Part shown: piece by piece, positions 17,549 to 25,877 of the stretch
How the letters are laid out: each line of letters starts with the position of its first letter
Numbering within the stretch: position 1 is the stretch's first letter
NCBI GenBank assembly: GCA_017628205.1
Contig: JAGBZO010000033.1
Location: 1-64,000, forward strand
Origin: Duodenibacillus sp.
GTDB lineage: Bacteria; Pseudomonadota; Gammaproteobacteria; Burkholderiales; Burkholderiaceae_F
Direction: 5' to 3'
Length of the DNA: 64,000 nucleotides
Position numbers and translations under genes: made by a program
Notes under the pieces: generated by a model
What the model was told of the DNA's origin: nothing
Databases searched by the model: none
What the model saw: only the letters and a program-made list of their open reading frames with translations

Positions 17549-18345
17549 CTCTGAATCTGTCTCTTGCTCAAATGGGAACGGCCGCCGTTCTCATCCTCAT
17601 TACGATGGCGTTGTCGACCTGGCAACGCTTGGGACTGACCAAAAGCCTTTTGATCGGCGCCCTTCGCGCGACCGCCCAATTGACACTGATGGGCTACGTT
17701 TTGGTGACCGTGTTCGAAAGCACGAACCCGTGGCTCGTCGGACTCCTGGTCGTCGTCATGTCCGTCATTGCCGCTCGCACGGCCGCTTCGCGTCAAAAAG
17801 AAGCGCCTCAAGAGCGAAGCCGTATTTTTTGGTACGCCACATTTTCGATCTTGTTGTCCACGGGATTTACTCTCGTCTTCGTCACGCAATGCGTCCTTTA
17901 CGTCGAGCCCTGGTATTCGGCACAGTACGTGATTCCGATGGGCGGCATGATCATTTCCAACTCGATGAATGCGGCGGCACTCGGAGCGGAACGCTTTGCC
18001 AGTGAATTGAAAGCGCGCCGACCGGAAGTTGAAACGCTGTTGGCGATGGGGGCCAGCCCCAAGATCGCTTGCTGGCGCATCGTTCGCCGCGCGATCGCCG
18101 CCTCGATGATGCCGACAATCAGCGGTTTGATGGTTGTGGGACTGGTTTCGATCCCGGGCATGATGAGCGGTCAGATTTTGTCCGGCGTTTCGCCTTTGCT
18201 TGCCATTCGTTACCAACTGGTCGTTCAATTTATGATCGCTTGCGCCGCCGCCATCACCTCCATGTCGATCGTGATGCTGTACGGTCGCAGCTTTTTTGAT
18301 CACAAGAGCGAATCGTTGCACGTTCACCGCCTGATCGGACGTTAA
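17545..18345 (+). CDS. fetB: FetB-like ABC permease (UPF0014/YbbM family)
   Basis: A 266-residue membrane permease. Helices occur at about 10-28, 40-70, 95-115, 125-150, 195-220 and 225-250. Family features are LRATAQLTLMGYVL, the segment IPMGGMIISNSMNAAAL, EVETLLAMGAS and SIPGMMSGQILSG. Together with the ATPase it forms a putative iron exporter. The four-base overlap with fetA implies coupling. Confidence 0.85.
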   Translation: MTLNLSLAQMGTAAVLILITMALSTWQRLGLTKSLLIGALRATAQLTLMGYVLVTVFESTNPWLVGLLVVVMSVIAARTAASRQKEAPQERSRIFWYATFSILLSTGFTLVFVTQCVLYVEPWYSAQYVIPMGGMIISNSMNAAALGAERFASELKARRPEVETLLAMGASPKIACWRIVRRAIAASMMPTISGLMVVGLVSIPGMMSGQILSGVSPLLAIRYQLVVQFMIACAAAITSMSIVMLYGRSFFDHKSESLHVHRLIGR

Positions 18346-18367
18346 AGCATCTCGACATTCTCCCAAA

Positions 18368-18396
18368 AACGTCGCCGTCTCCCGAACGGCGGCGTT
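18368..18396 (+). terminator. Terminator of fetAB
   Basis: AACGTCGCCGT (18368-18378) pairs with ACGGCGGCGTT (18386-18396) with one mismatch and is followed by a T-rich stretch. Confidence 0.7.
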
Positions 18397-18424
18397 TGAC
18401 TTTTGTTCTCATAAATCACAAACC

Positions 18425-18533
18425 CTAGGGAACTTCTGACCGATAATCTTCTTAACTGACGAGGCGACCGATAGGTTTTGTCTCGCCAAGCTCCTAGATT
18501 TTTTAAAGGAAAGCCAAGGCTTTCCTTTTTTTT
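18425..18533 (+). ncRNA. Candidate structured small RNA or leader ending in a strong terminator
   Basis: After the fetB terminator a second, independent terminator appears: stem AAAGGAAAGCC/GGCTTTCCTTT at 18505-18528, with T-run 18526-18533. Just before it, CTAGG..CTT (18425-18435) can pair with AAG..CCTAG (18488-18497), enclosing a GGCGA/TCGCC hairpin (18463-18467 with 18483-18487). No protein frame fits. It may be a small RNA or the terminated leader of the downstream small gene and kinase. I do not recognise a known riboswitch. Confidence 0.3.
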
Positions 18534-18592
18534 CGCCCAAAGGAGCAAGCGGTTACAATAGAGCCCATCGTTTTGCGACTTTGGACACCCTC

Positions 18593-18736
18593 ATGAAATT
18601 GAGTCAGTTTTTAATCTTCGCCCTCCTTGCCTTTTTGGCCGCGGTCAGCGCCCGTTACGCCTGGTCGGACACGGTTTCGTTCGACTGTTGTGCTTCTGTT
18701 CGAGCCGACGCAACGCAGTCGTTCATCTTGCGATAA
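18593..18736 (+). CDS. Small membrane or secreted protein, 47 residues, unknown
   Basis: The ATG at 18593 opens 47 codons to TAA at 18734. The N-terminus is a hydrophobic segment (FLIFALLAFLAAVSA) that could be a signal peptide or single membrane helix. The short polar tail has adjacent cysteines (DCCAS). A TACAAT box at 18554-18559 lies 34 bases upstream. It sits 66 bases before the TtrS-like kinase gene on the same strand, so it could be co-transcribed and functionally linked. No family recognised. Confidence 0.4.
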   Translation: MKLSQFLIFALLAFLAAVSARYAWSDTVSFDCCASVRADATQSFILR

Positions 18737-18802
18737 CCACAAGCAGGTAGGATGGTGATCTTGCTTTCGTAGAAACCCATCGTCGATTCCGATCACCCGT
18801 CC

Positions 18803-20704
18803 ATGAAATCGCTTCAACGCCTGTTACTCGGCCTATGCGCCTATTTGACGTTCACCGTAACCGCCCCGCTTCATGCGGCCGATACGGTCGTCCCCGAAGA
18901 AGCGACGTCGTCGGCGATCGGAGCGGCTCGCTTTGAAGCGGTCAACCGTCATCCTCCTACAGATCGCCCCGTCTTCACCTTTGCGGTAACGCACTTCTCC
19001 CACCCTTATTTCCGTCCCCATATCGTCGACTCTGCTCTGTCGATTCTCTCGACCACGTTGCTGGAAACGGGGTATCACTTCCGCCCTATTTTGCTTAATC
19101 CCACGCAAGTGGAAGAGGCCGTTCGTCTGGGGACAATCGACGGCTTTCTGGGGCCGGCCGGTCTGTATCGTCGCATGAGCGAATCCAACGTACGCGATTT
19201 GGCCACCGTCGTCACCCGCGAGAGCCCGGACCCCAATCGCGGAGCGGCCAGCACGTTTATCGTTCGCAACGATTCCCCGATCAAGACCATTCGACAAACA
19301 AAGGGTCGCACGGTATCGGCCAAAGATGAAAGCAGCTACAACGGCTGGCGCATTGCCATGAGCAAGCTCTTTGACATGGGCGAGCAACCCGACACCTTTT
19401 TCAAGCAGGTCAACTTCATCGGCATTCTGACCGACCACATTTTCGAAGACGTCTATACCGGACGCAGTGAAGTGGGGATCGTGCCCGAATGCTTTTTGGA
19501 AGAATATCTGACGCGCCGTCCGAGTCGAGCCGCGGCTTTTCGCGTGCTCGATCCGATTCCCGCCGACGACACGTTGCGGTGCGTGCGCTCGACCGAGTTG
19601 TACCCGAATTGGACCGTCGCCGTCACCGGCAATGTCAGTCCCGAACTGTCCAAGTTACTCACGAAAGCCCTGTTGACGGCGCCGACCAACGACTCGGGCG
19701 TCAGTTGGAGTTTGACCACCGACTACAGTCGATTGGACGCCTTGCAAAGAAATCTCAAAATCGGTCGTTATGCGTATTTGCGTTCCTGGTCTTTGAAGCG
19801 TTTGATCCAAACCTACTGGCCCTTTTTGGCTCTCGGACTGATGGCGCTCGTTACGTTGTGCATTCATACGGTACGCGTCAACCGCCTTGTCAAATGTCGA
19901 ACGAAACAATTGGAAGACGCCATCGTCGAACATGCGAACTTCAAGCAAGAAGCCCTGGCCAGTCAAAGCCGTCTTGACGCGTTCGAGCGCATGGGCAAGG
20001 CGTCGTACCTCTCGAGCATCGTGGCCCACGAATTGCGTCAACCTTTGGCCGCCATTTCGTTCTACACGAACGGTATCGATCGGCTGATGAAAAAACCGGT
20101 TGAAAACGCCGAAAAAATTTCTCAGGCCGTGGCCGAAATACGTCATCTGGCGCACTTTTCCGACCAGATTGTCGAAAAAGCCCGGTCGTATGCCAAAAAC
20201 CGTCATCACACGCGAGCGCATGTCGACGTCGTCAAGTTGGCTCAGCGTGCCGTGGCCAACTACGTCTCGACGGGAACGTGCTATGCCGTGATTCGATGTT
20301 TGAGTTCCCGACCGGTCATGGCAACCATCGATCCTTTGGAAATGGAACTTGTTTTCATCAACCTGATGCGTAATGCCGACGAAGCCTTGCAGTCCGTGGC
20401 CAACGGTCAGATAACGTTGACCGTCGAGCAAGAAGACGACGAAGCCGTCATTGTGTGCAAAGACAACGGCCGAATGCTGAGCGACGACGTTCTATCACGC
20501 ATTCGCGGCGAAGCGCACAGCACGAAACTCACCGGCATGGGCGTCGGTTTGGGAATCGTCAAAACCATCATTGAAAATCACATGGGCGACATACGGTTTG
20601 ACAAAGGTGAACTCGGCGGCCTGCTCATCACCATCCGCTTCCCGTTAAGTCGCAATACGCCCGAAGATATCAACGAATTGAGAGGACAGGCACATGCCGA
20701 ATGA
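18803..20704 (+). CDS. TtrS-like sensor histidine kinase
   Basis: A 633-residue membrane sensor. A signal peptide precedes a PhnD/TtrS-type periplasmic binding domain (about 55-305, with FTFAVTHFSHPYFRPHIVDS and GTIDGFLGPAG). One membrane helix lies at about 336-358, then a coiled linker, the H-box IVAHELRQPLAAISF (His409), the N-box NLMRNADEA (Asn524), the G1 box DNGR and the G2 box GMGVGLGIVK. TtrS senses tetrathionate and is normally next to ttrABC, but no such genes are here, so the ligand may differ. It overlaps the regulator gene by 11 bases. Confidence 0.85.
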   Translation: MKSLQRLLLGLCAYLTFTVTAPLHAADTVVPEEATSSAIGAARFEAVNRHPPTDRPVFTFAVTHFSHPYFRPHIVDSALSILSTTLLETGYHFRPILLNPTQVEEAVRLGTIDGFLGPAGLYRRMSESNVRDLATVVTRESPDPNRGAASTFIVRNDSPIKTIRQTKGRTVSAKDESSYNGWRIAMSKLFDMGEQPDTFFKQVNFIGILTDHIFEDVYTGRSEVGIVPECFLEEYLTRRPSRAAAFRVLDPIPADDTLRCVRSTELYPNWTVAVTGNVSPELSKLLTKALLTAPTNDSGVSWSLTTDYSRLDALQRNLKIGRYAYLRSWSLKRLIQTYWPFLALGLMALVTLCIHTVRVNRLVKCRTKQLEDAIVEHANFKQEALASQSRLDAFERMGKASYLSSIVAHELRQPLAAISFYTNGIDRLMKKPVENAEKISQAVAEIRHLAHFSDQIVEKARSYAKNRHHTRAHVDVVKLAQRAVANYVSTGTCYAVIRCLSSRPVMATIDPLEMELVFINLMRNADEALQSVANGQITLTVEQEDDEAVIVCKDNGRMLSDDVLSRIRGEAHSTKLTGMGVGLGIVKTIIENHMGDIRFDKGELGGLLITIRFPLSRNTPEDINELRGQAHAE

Positions 20705-21308
20705 AAACATGCTCATTAGAGTGGTAGACGATGACGACATGTTGCGTCGAGCCATGGAGTTTATGCTGACATGCAACGGCTTTGACGTGCGCGTGTATGA
20801 GAGCGCACGACAGTTTCTGACACAGGATCATCATTCGACGCCCGGTTGTGTCATTCTCGACGTACAAATGCCCGACATGAACGGCTTGGAGTTACAGGAA
20901 GAAATGATCAATCGCAACATTACGTTACCCGTGATTTTCCTGTCGGCCCACGCCGATTTTCCAAAGGCCGTGCAAGCTTTTAAAAACGGTGCGTTGGACT
21001 TTTTGCAAAAGCCGTTGGACGAAGAGTCGTTTCTGAAAACGCTCGATAAAGTGCTTGACAAAGAACGCGTCAAGCTCGGCTTGATTCGAGATCAGGATCA
21101 GGACAAAGCGCTAGTGGACAAGTTGAGCAAACGTGAATTGCAAATCGCCCGTTTGGTCGCTTCGGGACTATCGAAAAAATTAGTGGCCGAACGTCTGGGT
21201 ATCAGCGAAAAAACGGTGGAAGCCCACGGTACGAGCATCTACTCCAAACTCAACGTCCACTCCGCGGCGGAACTGAACGAGGTTCTGACGAGTTCCGGTA
21301 CGTTGTAA
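20694..21308 (+). CDS. TtrR/FixJ-like response regulator
   Basis: A 204-residue regulator. The receiver domain has acidic residues VDDDD at 11-15, phospho-acceptor Asp56 in VILDVQMPDMNG, and Lys in LQKPLD. The LuxR-type helix-turn-helix is LSKRELQIARLVASGLSKKL followed by GISEKTVEAHGTSIYSKL. It is the partner of the preceding kinase by the 11-base gene overlap. Targets are unknown; dmsAB about 8 kb away is one candidate. Confidence 0.88.
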   Translation: MPNENMLIRVVDDDDMLRRAMEFMLTCNGFDVRVYESARQFLTQDHHSTPGCVILDVQMPDMNGLELQEEMINRNITLPVIFLSAHADFPKAVQAFKNGALDFLQKPLDEESFLKTLDKVLDKERVKLGLIRDQDQDKALVDKLSKRELQIARLVASGLSKKLVAERLGISEKTVEAHGTSIYSKLNVHSAAELNEVLTSSGTL

Positions 21309-21322
21309 GCGGATCAAGCCGC

Positions 21323-21357
21323 AAAAAAAAGCAAGAGTTTCGACTCTTGCTTTTTTT
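21323..21357. terminator. Bidirectional terminator, response regulator / FAH hydrolase
   Basis: GCAAGAGT (21331-21338) pairs with ACTCTTGC around a TTCG loop. A8 lies on one side and T7 on the other, so it serves both convergent genes. Confidence 0.88.
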
Positions 21358-21368
21358 ATTGGAACCGA

Positions 21369-22061
21369 TCAAACCATCTTGAACTTGATCGTGCCGACGC
21401 CGTTGACGCCCGCTTCAATCACGTCGCCGGGCTTGACGGGACCGACGCCGCTGGGCGTGCCCGACAAAATGATATCGCCCGGCTGCAACGTCCAAAGCTT
21501 GGAGATTTCACTGATCAATTCGTCGCAGTTGTAGATCATGTCGCGCGAATTGCCGTGCTGACGGCGTTCGTTATTGACGTACAGCCACAAATCCGTTTCG
21601 CTCGGATCGATCGTCTTGTCAACGGGGCGTACCGAACCGATGGGAGCGGAGAAATCAAAGGCCTTGGCACTGTCCCAGGGACCCTTGGCCGCCTTGGCCT
21701 GATTGTGCAGATCTCGACGGGTGAAGTCGATGGCGACAGCCCAACCCCAGACATGAGAACGCGCGTCTTGCACGGCGATGTCGCTGCCGCCCTTGCCGAT
21801 GCAAATCGCCAGTTCGACTTCATAGTCCAACTGTTGCGTGGCGCTCGGATACGGCACCTCGCCGAGTTCCTTCTCGGAAATGTAGAACGCGGCGTCGGTC
21901 GGCTTGCAGAAGAACGTCGGCGCCTGATTCTTCTCGCCCAATTCCTTTGCGTGATCCGCGTAATTGCGCGCGACGCAGAAAATGCGACGAACGGGGAACA
22001 ACTCTTTTTCTCGACCCCAAACGGGAATGACGGTCTGTGCGGGCGGAGCAAAAACGAACAT
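21369..22061 (-). CDS. Fumarylacetoacetate hydrolase-family protein (fumarylpyruvate hydrolase-like)
   Basis: A 230-residue cytosolic metal-dependent hydrolase or decarboxylase of the FAH fold. VRRIFCVARNYADHAKELG and FFCKPTDA match the fumarylpyruvate hydrolase/YcgM-type subgroup. The metal ligands lie in LDYEVELAICIGKGG (two Glu) and in GWAVAIDFTRRDL (Asp). The LSGTPSGVGPVKPGD motif follows. GGAGGG precedes the ATG. It is monocistronic between terminators and gaps. The exact substrate is not settled. Confidence 0.8.
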   Translation of the reverse strand: MFVFAPPAQTVIPVWGREKELFPVRRIFCVARNYADHAKELGEKNQAPTFFCKPTDAAFYISEKELGEVPYPSATQQLDYEVELAICIGKGGSDIAVQDARSHVWGWAVAIDFTRRDLHNQAKAAKGPWDSAKAFDFSAPIGSVRPVDKTIDPSETDLWLYVNNERRQHGNSRDMIYNCDELISEISKLWTLQPGDIILSGTPSGVGPVKPGDVIEAGVNGVGTIKFKMV

Positions 22062-22142
22062 GGGATACCCTCCTTACCGAACAAGTCGCCCGTTTACCCT
22101 CGAGCGACCTGTTCATTTCATCAACTTAACGTAGCGTTCGAT

Positions 22143-22955
22143 TTATTCGTTCGGCAACACGGGGTTGGGACGATCCATGAAGAACAAATAGCCTTGATAA
22201 ACGTAGCCGCTGAGTGCATACAGGCAGAACAAGACGAAGACGGCCAACGAAGGATTGCTCGACACGAAAATAAAGAGCAAGCTGCCGACGACGATCACCC
22301 AGAACGGTGCGGTACGTACGCAACCGGCGCTCTTACCGGAGAAGAACGGCGCGTTGCACACCATCGTCAAACCGGCATACAACGTCAAAACGAAAGCCAA
22401 GGTCGGCAAATGGTTGACGACGCATTCGGGCAGCTTGTTCGAAACGGCAAGCCAAACAAAACCGGCCAGCAAGGCTGCGGCGGCGGGACTGGGCAATCCT
22501 TGGAAGAATCGCTTGTCGACGACGCCGATATTGCAGTTGAAACGAGCCAGACGGATCCCCGCGCACAAGCAATAGATGAAGCTGGCGGCCCAACCGGCTG
22601 CTCCGAAATCGAACAGGCAGAACTTGTACATGACCAAAGCGGGCGCAACGCCGAAGGCGGTCATGTCCGCGATGGAGTCGAATTGCTCGCCGAAGCTGCT
22701 TTGAGTATGGGTCAGACGAGCCACACGACCGTCCATACCGTCGAACACCATGGAAACGAGAATCATGACGGCGGCGAAACCGAAGTTCATGTCCATGGCC
22801 TGAACGATGGCCAAGAAAGCGCAGAACAACGATGCGGTGGTAAACAAATTGGGCAAAACGAAAATACCGCGCGTACGCACCGTATTCATCTTTTTGCGAC
22901 CGACCTCAACCATGCGAACGCGCGCAGGGCGACGACGGGGACGACTGAGAGCCAT
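22143..22955 (-). CDS. pssA: CDP-diacylglycerol-serine O-phosphatidyltransferase
   Basis: A 270-residue inner-membrane enzyme that makes phosphatidylserine from CDP-diacylglycerol and serine. The CDP-alcohol phosphatidyltransferase motif is present in a MDGRVARLTHTQSSFGEQFD segment, with the D-G-x2-A-R-x8-G-x3-D-x3-D spacing, followed by SIADMTAFG. The N-terminus is very basic (SRPRRRPARVR). Helices fill the rest. It directly follows psd (15-base gap), so substrate synthesis and decarboxylation are co-expressed. Confidence 0.92.
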   Translation of the reverse strand: MALSRPRRRPARVRMVEVGRKKMNTVRTRGIFVLPNLFTTASLFCAFLAIVQAMDMNFGFAAVMILVSMVFDGMDGRVARLTHTQSSFGEQFDSIADMTAFGVAPALVMYKFCLFDFGAAGWAASFIYCLCAGIRLARFNCNIGVVDKRFFQGLPSPAAAALLAGFVWLAVSNKLPECVVNHLPTLAFVLTLYAGLTMVCNAPFFSGKSAGCVRTAPFWVIVVGSLLFIFVSSNPSLAVFVLFCLYALSGYVYQGYLFFMDRPNPVLPNE

Positions 22956-22970
22956 AGTCCTTTACTCCTG

Positions 22971-23663
22971 TTACTGAGCCTGCTCGACAGGCGTTTCTTC
23001 AGAGGCCTTGGGAGCCTGATCCAACAGAGCGATCGTGGTGGCCACGCCGGTCACCTTGTCGCCGATCGCCACTTCAACGTGAGCATGCATAGGCAAATAA
23101 ACGTCAACGCGAGAACCGAAACGGATGAAGCCGTAACGTTCGCCCTTCTTGACCGTTTCGCCGATCAACTTGTAGCACAGGACGCGACGAGCCACCAGAC
23201 CGGCAATCTGAACGAAGCAGACGCGGTCGCCGGCAGGCGTCACGACGGTCATGGCATTGCGTTCGTTCTGCTCGGCCGCCTTGTCCAAAGCGGCATTGAA
23301 GAAGCGACCGCGGAAGTACTCGATCTTTTCAATGTGACCGGATACGGGAGCCTTCTGACTGTGCACGTTGAAAACGTTCATGAAGATGCTGACAACCTTG
23401 GTTTGTTCGCCGGTATAGGGACAAACGGTTTCTTCCACCTTGATCACGCGACCGTCGACGGGGCTAACCACGGCGTTGGGATCGGTCGGCATTTCACGAG
23501 CAGGATCGCGGAAGAACTGCAGTACAAAGACGGCCAAAACCCACATCAACAAAGAGAAGAAGCCGCCCACCCAAAAGTGTACGACCAAAGCCAAAACCAG
23601 AGTCAATCCGATAAAGGGCCAACCTTCGCGAGCGAAGAAGGGGTGCGGGTAAATGCGATTCAA
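22971..23663 (-). CDS. psd: Phosphatidylserine decarboxylase proenzyme
   Basis: A 230-residue pyruvoyl enzyme that converts phosphatidylserine to phosphatidylethanolamine. The self-cleavage Gly-Ser is visible in RFGSRVDVYLP near the C-terminus, and NVHSQKAPVSGHIEKIEY is the conserved core. Membrane segments lie near residues 15-45. It belongs to the short PSD-A type. TAGGAG precedes the ATG. It is first in the psd-pssA operon, with a TACAAT -10-like box on the minus strand at 23737-23742. Confidence 0.93.
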   Translation of the reverse strand: MNRIYPHPFFAREGWPFIGLTLVLALVVHFWVGGFFSLLMWVLAVFVLQFFRDPAREMPTDPNAVVSPVDGRVIKVEETVCPYTGEQTKVVSIFMNVFNVHSQKAPVSGHIEKIEYFRGRFFNAALDKAAEQNERNAMTVVTPAGDRVCFVQIAGLVARRVLCYKLIGETVKKGERYGFIRFGSRVDVYLPMHAHVEVAIGDKVTGVATTIALLDQAPKASEETPVEQAQ

Positions 23664-23915
23664 GTTTTCTCTCCTAAAACGGGGTCAATGTCAGCACGGT
23701 CGCGTCTTGGCGCGAAAGACCGTCTATAACCTTCGTATTGTAGCAAGGACAGAACCGTATCGGAGCATTCCCCGATCCATCACGGCTTGCGAGCCGAATT
23801 TTTTCGCTCAAACGCGTCAGTTACGACGTCGTTTACGATGATTGCCGTATGCTAAAAACCTAGTAGTTCGGTATGATTAAAACCGCTTCAGCAATTTAAC
23901 ATGTAAAGGACCAAG

Positions 23916-24272
23916 ATGCCACGCCCGCGCAAATGTCGCCGTATTTGTTCGCTGCCTCGCTACAACTTGTTCACGCCCGCCAATCCTCGCGACGCCAACT
24001 TCACGGTTACGTTGACCGTCGATGAATTCGAAACGATCCGGCTCATCGACCATGAAGGATTGTTACAAGAAGAGTGCGGTAAAAAAATGCAAATTGCGCG
24101 TACCACAGTCCAGTTGATATACAGTACGGCCCGTAGAAAATTGGCGGAGGCCCTCGTCAACGGCGCCAACATCGAAATCAAGGGCGGCGATTATCAATTG
24201 TGCTCACAAGAGCCCGACCAATGTTGTTGTCCGACACCCTGCTCGCATCGGGCGTGCCTGCCTCCCGCCTAA
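23916..24272 (+). CDS. DUF134 (UPF0251) family DNA-binding protein
   Basis: A 118-residue small protein. The start MPRPRKCRRICSLP and LTVDEFETIRLIDHEGLLQEE are typical of DUF134 proteins. The helix-turn-helix lies in QEECGKKMQIARTTVQLIYS. The C-terminus is Cys-rich (DQCCCPTPCSHRACLPPA), which suggests a metal or redox site. AAAGGA precedes the ATG. It is divergent from psd; its target is unknown. Confidence 0.85.
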   Translation: MPRPRKCRRICSLPRYNLFTPANPRDANFTVTLTVDEFETIRLIDHEGLLQEECGKKMQIARTTVQLIYSTARRKLAEALVNGANIEIKGGDYQLCSQEPDQCCCPTPCSHRACLPPA

Positions 24273-24371
24273 GCGACAGCGCTTCGGCGACTTAAGGTCG
24301 CTTGTACTTTTGACTCTCGTTTGAAACTCGCGTTAACCGATCAAGCCGCGCCATGAACAAGCGCAACGAAA

Positions 24372-24406
24372 AACGCCGATACCGTTGAAGATACGGGATC
24401 GGCGTT
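24372..24406. terminator. Terminator between DUF134 gene and the convergent small gene
   Basis: AACGCCGAT pairs with ATCGGCGTT around a loop that can itself pair (ACCGT/ACGG). T/A runs lie on both sides. Confidence 0.75.
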
Positions 24407-24438
24407 TCATTTTTTCATCAAGCCGGTATCGGCATCGA

Positions 24439-24660
24439 TTACATGCGACGTTCGAGATGATGGCGGATCGTATCGAGCGCGTCGATGAGCTTGGTGTCTT
24501 GCGGATAGGTCTTGCGAACATAATCCAAAGCCCAAACGGTGCGTTCCCAAGAACGACGATTGGCTTCGAGTTCATGGCGCAACGTCTTGGCGGCTGCTTC
24601 CAAATCGGCGGGTTTGATGTCCAAGAAATTGACGTCCGTTTCGTCTTGTCGAATCGACAT
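24439..24660 (-). CDS. Small conserved-looking protein, 73 residues, unknown
   Basis: A polar, mostly helical protein (DLEAAAKTLRHELEANRRSW, DTKLIDALDTIRHHLERR) without signal peptide or membrane segment. GAGGAAA precedes the ATG, and a terminator follows the stop, so it looks like a true gene. It is last in a minus-strand run with PAP2, FKBP and DUF805 genes. I do not recognise the family. Confidence 0.6.
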   Translation of the reverse strand: MSIRQDETDVNFLDIKPADLEAAAKTLRHELEANRRSWERTVWALDYVRKTYPQDTKLIDALDTIRHHLERRM

Positions 24661-24724
24661 GATGTATTTTCCTCAATCGTTAACTAGCTAAAGTCTGTCA
24701 TCATCCGATGATAATGAGATTATT

Positions 24725-25264
24725 TTACTTCGTGTGATTTTTTTTGGCGAAATCGGACACGATCTTGATCACCGTCGGAGCCAATTTGACCCCCAAAACA
24801 CCGCATGCGCAACCGATGACGACGCCTGCGGCCACATCGGTCGGATAATGCACGAACAGATACATGCGGGAAAAGGCAATCAAAGCGGCCAAAACCAAAG
24901 CCGGCCAGCCCCAGCGGCGGTGCATCAGCAAAAGTACGGTCGCCGCCGCAAACGAAGCTCCCGTATGTCCCGAGGGCCATGAGGGCGAATCGGGGCAACT
25001 CATCGCCATTTGAATCGTCTCGATCGCACACGGCCGAACGCGATCAATAGCCTCCTTCAGAACCGCATTGACGCACAACACCTCCATGACCAAGGCTGTG
25101 CCGATGGCGACGCCTGTCATGCGGGTGCGCTTGACGTACCACAAACTCAAACCGATCAAAATCCAGATCGCGCCTTCGTCTCCCAGATGCGTGATGACGA
25201 GAAACAAGGAATCGAGCAGCGGGGTTCGCCAAGATTGAATCCAAAACAGAATGTCAAAATCCAT
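24725..25264 (-). CDS. PAP2-superfamily phosphatase
   Basis: A 179-residue membrane phosphatase, probably acting on lipid or isoprenoid phosphates at the outer face of the inner membrane. All three catalytic motifs are present: KEAIDRVRP, PSGH in SPSWPSGHTGASF, and SRMYLFVHYPTD. It has about five membrane helices. GGAGAG precedes the ATG. It could act as an undecaprenyl-pyrophosphate phosphatase (PgpB/BcrC-like), but this cannot be settled from sequence alone. Confidence 0.88.
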   Translation of the reverse strand: MDFDILFWIQSWRTPLLDSLFLVITHLGDEGAIWILIGLSLWYVKRTRMTGVAIGTALVMEVLCVNAVLKEAIDRVRPCAIETIQMAMSCPDSPSWPSGHTGASFAAATVLLLMHRRWGWPALVLAALIAFSRMYLFVHYPTDVAAGVVIGCACGVLGVKLAPTVIKIVSDFAKKNHTK

Positions 25265-25293
25265 TCACTCTCTCTCCGTGTCATCGGGCACGA

Positions 25294-25860
25294 TTACTCA
25301 AAGCGTGCCAACTGGCGGTCAAGTTCTTTGGCTTCCGCTTCGTCGTCATCGTCACCTTCATCGATGATCTTGTCGGCAAAGCCCAGAAATTCGGGAACGA
25401 CAACGTCGTCGGTACCGACCGCTTCGCCTTGTCCCTTTTCAACATCCAAAACGGTGACCTCAAAGCGCAACGTCCATCCGGCCAACGGATGATTTCCGTC
25501 CAAAATCGCTTGTCCGTCGGCAATTTCGGTGATGACGAATTTACGACCGTCGTTGACCTGACCGGGAACGCCTTCAAAGACCAGGCCCGGAACCACCGTT
25601 TCCGGGTCGCCCAACTTCCAAACGTCGCACATAAAAATGGCGTCGGGGTCAAATTCGCCGAAAGCGTCTTCCGGATCCAACGTGACGCTGACGGTTTCGC
25701 CCTTGCCCTTGCCTTCCAACGCCTTTTCAATACCGGCAAAAATATCCTGATGACCATGCAAATAGGCGACGCCTTCGGGAGCGCTTTGTTCGAGCAAATT
25801 GCCTTCAAGGTCGTACATCTTGACCTGAATCGTTACGACCGAGTCCTTCTTAATCTTCAT
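25294..25860 (-). CDS. FKBP-type peptidyl-prolyl isomerase, SlyD-like
   Basis: 188 residues counted from MKIKKDSVVTIQVKMY, the usual SlyD start. A six-codon longer start at 25878 is possible and overlaps the previous stop as TAATG. The FKBP core is split by an insert-in-flap domain (DPDAIFMCDVWKLGDP). GNHPLAGWTLRFEVTVLDV is the conserved FKBP ending. The tail is acidic (EGDDDDEAEAKE) rather than the His/Cys-rich metal tail of E. coli SlyD. A cytoplasmic chaperone and prolyl isomerase is expected. Confidence 0.88.
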   Translation of the reverse strand: MKIKKDSVVTIQVKMYDLEGNLLEQSAPEGVAYLHGHQDIFAGIEKALEGKGKGETVSVTLDPEDAFGEFDPDAIFMCDVWKLGDPETVVPGLVFEGVPGQVNDGRKFVITEIADGQAILDGNHPLAGWTLRFEVTVLDVEKGQGEAVGTDDVVVPEFLGFADKIIDEGDDDDEAEAKELDRQLARFE

Positions 25861-25877
25861 CTCTTTTATTCCTTTCA

